Source of the DNA: Streptomyces armeniacus
GTDB lineage: Bacteria > Actinomycetota > Actinomycetes > Streptomycetales > Streptomycetaceae
DNA length: 64,000 nucleotides
Assembly (NCBI RefSeq): GCF_003355155.1
Contig: NZ_CP031320.1
Span: 7,146,570-7,210,569, forward strand
Direction: 5' to 3'
The notes under the pieces: generated by a model
The model's input: the letters and a program-made list of their open reading frames with translations, nothing else
What the model was told of the DNA's origin: nothing
Databases searched by the model: none
In this document: one piece after another, positions 61,336 to 64,000 of the stretch
How positions within the stretch are numbered: position 1 is the stretch's first letter
Layout: every line of letters begins with the position of its first letter
Program-made: the position numbers and the translations under genes

Positions 61336-62553
61336 GTGTCAGCATCCGTGCGGTTATACCTGCTTGCCCTCAACCCCACCGACTCGGTCACGGAAGGCTT
61401 CCTCCCCGCCGCCCGTGAACTCGGCCTCCGGGTGACCGTCCTCACCGACCGGCCCGAGGCGCACCAGGACGCCGCCGGCCGCCCGGGCGCCGCGGAGTAC
61501 GAGGTCCTCGCCTGCGACGTACGCGACTTCCGCGCCGTCATCAGCCGCATCTCCGCACACCACCGCCCGGACGCCGTCTTCACCAACAGCGACCACCTGC
61601 AGACCCAGGTGGCCCTGGCCGCCGGCTACTTCGGGCTCCCCGCCAAGAGCTGGCAGGCCGCCCTGCGCACCAAGGACAAGGCGGAGATGCGCCGCCGCCT
61701 CGCCGCCTCCGGGCTCGACACGCTGTGGTCCGCCGAACTCCCCGCCGACGGCGGCCCGGCGGAGCTCACCGCGCTCCCGGTGCCGTACCCGTGCGTCGTC
61801 AAGCCGCGCGAAGGCGTCGCCAGCGAGGACGTCTTCCTCGCCACCTCGCCCGCCGAACTGGCCCGCCGCTGCGCGGAGATACGCGCGCGGCGGCCGAGCG
61901 CGGCGCTGGTCGTGGAGGAGTACCTGCCCGGCGAGCTGCACACGCTGGAGACGCTGGGCGACGGACGCGTACGGCACGTCCTGGGCGGCTTCCGCACCGA
62001 GCTGTCCGCACCGCCGTACTTCGTCGAGGAGCGGATGGCGTACGTGCCCGCCCCGCCCGAGCCCGTCGTCGCGCAGGTGCTCGCCCGGCTGGACGCGCTC
62101 GGCGTCGGACTGGGCGCCTGCCACACCGAGTTCACCGTGCACGCGGGGCGGGCCCGGATCGTCGAGGTCAACTACCGCGCCATCGGCGACCAGTGCGACC
62201 TGCTGCTCGCACGGCTCCTCGGCATCCCGCTGTTCGCGCACATCCTCCGCGTGCACCTGGGGGAGCCGCTGCCCGCCGACCTCGGCGCGCGTACGGACCG
62301 CCGGGCCCGGCTCGCGTACCCCTGCGCCGAGCGGGCCGGGACGCTCACCGCCGCCCCCGGCCCTGCCGACCTGAGCGCGGACGGCGTCGAGCTGACGTAC
62401 CGCCCGCTGCGCGAGGTCGGCGAACGGCGCGAACTGCACCGCACCAACCGCGACTTCCTCGGCGTCGCCCGCGCCATCGGCCCGGACCAGGCGAGCGTGG
62501 ACCGGGCCGTGGACGGCTTCCTGGCCGCGCAGCGCTGGGAGATCACCCCGTGA
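61336..62553 (+). CDS. ATP-grasp ligase of the siderophore cluster
   Basis: A 405-residue ligase. GTG at 61336 or 61348 are possible starts (VRLYLLALNPTDSVTEGF). ATP-grasp features: SWQAALRTKDKAEMRRRLAASGL, YPCVVKPREGVASEDVFLA with the nucleotide Lys, ALVVEEYLPGELHTLETL, and the metal-binding end ARIVEVNYRAIGDQCDLLLARLLG. It would activate a carboxylate with ATP and join it to an amine. Overlap (GTGA) with the IucA/IucC gene supports a role in siderophore assembly or substrate preparation. Confidence 0.88.
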   Translation: MSASVRLYLLALNPTDSVTEGFLPAARELGLRVTVLTDRPEAHQDAAGRPGAAEYEVLACDVRDFRAVISRISAHHRPDAVFTNSDHLQTQVALAAGYFGLPAKSWQAALRTKDKAEMRRRLAASGLDTLWSAELPADGGPAELTALPVPYPCVVKPREGVASEDVFLATSPAELARRCAEIRARRPSAALVVEEYLPGELHTLETLGDGRVRHVLGGFRTELSAPPYFVEERMAYVPAPPEPVVAQVLARLDALGVGLGACHTEFTVHAGRARIVEVNYRAIGDQCDLLLARLLGIPLFAHILRVHLGEPLPADLGARTDRRARLAYPCAERAGTLTAAPGPADLSADGVELTYRPLREVGERRELHRTNRDFLGVARAIGPDQASVDRAVDGFLAAQRWEITP

Positions 62554-64000
62554 CCGCGCCGCGCGCCACTCGGGCGGCCGCCACCGAGGCGGCCGACGCC
62601 GACCAGGCCGCGCTGGTGCTGCGCGTGCTCAGCGCGCTGCTGCGCGAGGACGTGGCGGGGCTGCGCACCCGGAGCACACCGGTCGACCGCCCGGACGGCC
62701 GCTGGCTGCGCCTCGCGTACGGGCCCGGCTCCGGGGCCGCCCTGCTGCTGCCGGTCGCCCCGGACGGCTTCCAGTGCGCGTACGCCGCCCGGCTGCCGCT
62801 GCTCGTACGGGAGCCGGACGGCGCCGAACTCACCGCACCCGGCGCTGTCCTGGCCGCGCTGGCGGCGTACGCGGACCCCGCCGACCGGGCGGGCTTCGAC
62901 GCGTTCACCGAAGAGTGCCGGCAGACCCTGGCCACGATGCGGCTGCACACAGCGGCCTGGCCCGAGGTCGCGGACCGGCTCACCGCCCGTTACGGCGACG
63001 ACCCGGCCCGCTGGGCCGGGCTCACCGGCGCCCTGGCGTACGACACGCTCGCCGCCCACCTCGACCACCCCGTCTACCCGGCCGCGCGCGGCCGCCTCGG
63101 GCTCACCCCCGCGCAACTGCGCGCCTGCGCACCCGAGTTCCACCCCCGCTTCGCCCTCCGCTGGCTGGCCCTGCCCCGGAGCGCGCTCACCGTACGGCGC
63201 CTCGCCAACCTGCCGCCAGGCTGGCCCACGCCCGCGCAAGTCGGCCTGCCCGGCGCCGACTCCAGCCACCTCGCCGTCCCCGTCCACCCCCTGACCCCGG
63301 ACGCCCGGCTGCGGGACGCGCTGCGCGCCACCGGACTCGACGCGGGGGTGGCACCGGTCGAGGCCTCGCACCTCACGGTCGTACCGACGCTGTCCATGCG
63401 TACGGTCGCCCTCGCGGCCGACCCCCGCCACCACCTCAAACTGCCGCTGCCCACCGCCACCCTCGGGCTGCGCAACTCCCGCACCGTCAAGCCGGGCACC
63501 CTGGCCGACGGGGCGGCGTGCCAGCGCCTGCTGGAGACCGTCATCCGGCGCGAACCCCGCTTCCGGCACACCGTGCTCCTCGCCGACGAGACCTGCTACG
63601 CGCACGCCGGGCACGAACTCCTCGCCGTCCTCAGCCGCCGCCACCCGGCCGGGCTCGACGGCTCCCCCGTCGTACCGATGGCCGCGCTGCTCAGCCGGGC
63701 GCCCGACGGCCGCCTGCTGCTCGACCACCTCGCCGGCGCCTGCCACGCGGGCGACCCCGTCGCGTTCCTCGACGCCGTCCTCACCCTGCTGTTTGACTGG
63801 CAGACCACGCTGTTCGCGTACGGGATCGCGCTGGAGTCGCACCAGCAGAACATCTCCCTGGTGCTCGATCCGCCCGCGGGACACGCCCCGGCCCGTGTAC
63901 GGCTGCTCCTCAAGGACAACGACGGGCCGCGGATCAACGCCACGCGGCTCCGCCGGGCACTCGGCCCGGACGCGGCGGCGTCCGCCCTCGCCGCGTTCGA
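62550..64000 (+). CDS. IucA/IucC family NIS siderophore synthetase, 3' end beyond the window
   Basis: An open frame of 483 codons from a GTG overlapping the previous TGA; it has no stop before the window ends. Family blocks: YDTLAAHLDHPVYPAARGRLGLTP, FHPRFALRWLALPRS, VPVHPLTPDARLRDAL, LSMRTVALAADPRHHLKLPLPTATLGLRNSRTVKPG and GIALESHQQNISLVLD, then LLLKDNDGPR. These are the ATP- and citrate-binding parts of NRPS-independent siderophore synthetases, which couple citrate or a related acid to amines. About 100 residues are probably missing. Confidence 0.93.
   Translation, partial: MTAPRATRAAATEAADADQAALVLRVLSALLREDVAGLRTRSTPVDRPDGRWLRLAYGPGSGAALLLPVAPDGFQCAYAARLPLLVREPDGAELTAPGAVLAALAAYADPADRAGFDAFTEECRQTLATMRLHTAAWPEVADRLTARYGDDPARWAGLTGALAYDTLAAHLDHPVYPAARGRLGLTPAQLRACAPEFHPRFALRWLALPRSALTVRRLANLPPGWPTPAQVGLPGADSSHLAVPVHPLTPDARLRDALRATGLDAGVAPVEASHLTVVPTLSMRTVALAADPRHHLKLPLPTATLGLRNSRTVKPGTLADGAACQRLLETVIRREPRFRHTVLLADETCYAHAGHELLAVLSRRHPAGLDGSPVVPMAALLSRAPDGRLLLDHLAGACHAGDPVAFLDAVLTLLFDWQTTLFAYGIALESHQQNISLVLDPPAGHAPARVRLLLKDNDGPRINATRLRRALGPDAAASALAAF

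Overview
The window looks like one end of a draft contig from a high-GC actinomycete, almost certainly Streptomyces or a close relative. GC is very high, GTG starts are common, genes often overlap by 4 bp (ATGA/GTGA), and the word GTACGG is abundant. A conserved chromosomal block (upp, the tadA pair, tRNA-Ser and two tandem SigB/SigF-type sigma factors) resembles the sigF-sigN neighbourhood of S. coelicolor. That comparison is from memory, not a search.

Layout. 1-550: contig edge with a cut rhomboid gene and a C homopolymer. 554-9483: secreted M28 aminopeptidase, a VapB-like small protein, a LytR_C protein, upp, tadA and its partner, tRNA-Ser(CGA), two sigma factors. 9614-14576: a MarR-controlled MFS exporter and a YceI protein that share a beta-sandwich domain, then a small secreted protein. 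14682-17110: an AfsR-type NB-ARC regulator whose 5' end runs into a 75-G homopolymer, probably an assembly break. 17110-27606: part of an integrative conjugative element (ICE). It holds a TrbL-like channel protein, a VirB2-like pilin, a sigma-like protein, a five-gene overlapping operon (two intact and two degenerate DNA methyltransferases plus an XF1762-like protein), an excisionase and a tyrosine integrase whose 3' end lies inside a CAT-anticodon tRNA. No relaxase, FtsK/TraB or VirB4 gene is seen, so the rest of the element is probably lost at the poly-G join.

27876-35507: tRNA-Asn, a YtxH-like protein, the divergent NHEJ pair ligD/ku, an NTF2-like protein, a GH18 chitinase cut short by an IS630-type remnant, tRNA-Gln and an orphan histidine kinase. 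35577-42918: a coiled-coil protein, then a deaminase/SUKH locus: a YrhB-deaminase-SUKH-4 fusion, an SMI1/KNR4 protein, a lipoprotein, and a YwqJ-type deaminase overlapping a SUKH-3 gene. This resembles polymorphic-toxin and immunity modules. 43302-53092: a MacB-type ABC transporter, a LysR regulator, an LLM oxidoreductase with an FMN reductase, AlkB and small conserved genes.

53178-64000: an envelope glycopolymer operon (small membrane protein, pseudo-deacetylase/GT2 fusion, LCP ligase); a Gfo/Idh plus enolase-superfamily sugar-acid operon with LacI-type operator candidates; and the start of an iron-regulated NIS siderophore cluster (FhuF-like reductase, ATP-grasp, IucA/IucC running off the window) around a DmdR/IdeR-type iron box.

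Most unusual: two 43-nt elements in the ICE that match at 35/43 positions and both sit 32-53 bp upstream of operon start codons, with differences that keep a hairpin; the methyltransferase operon they precede; the multi-immunity deaminase locus; and a polysaccharide deacetylase domain that has lost its catalytic and metal residues while its fused glycosyltransferase stays intact.
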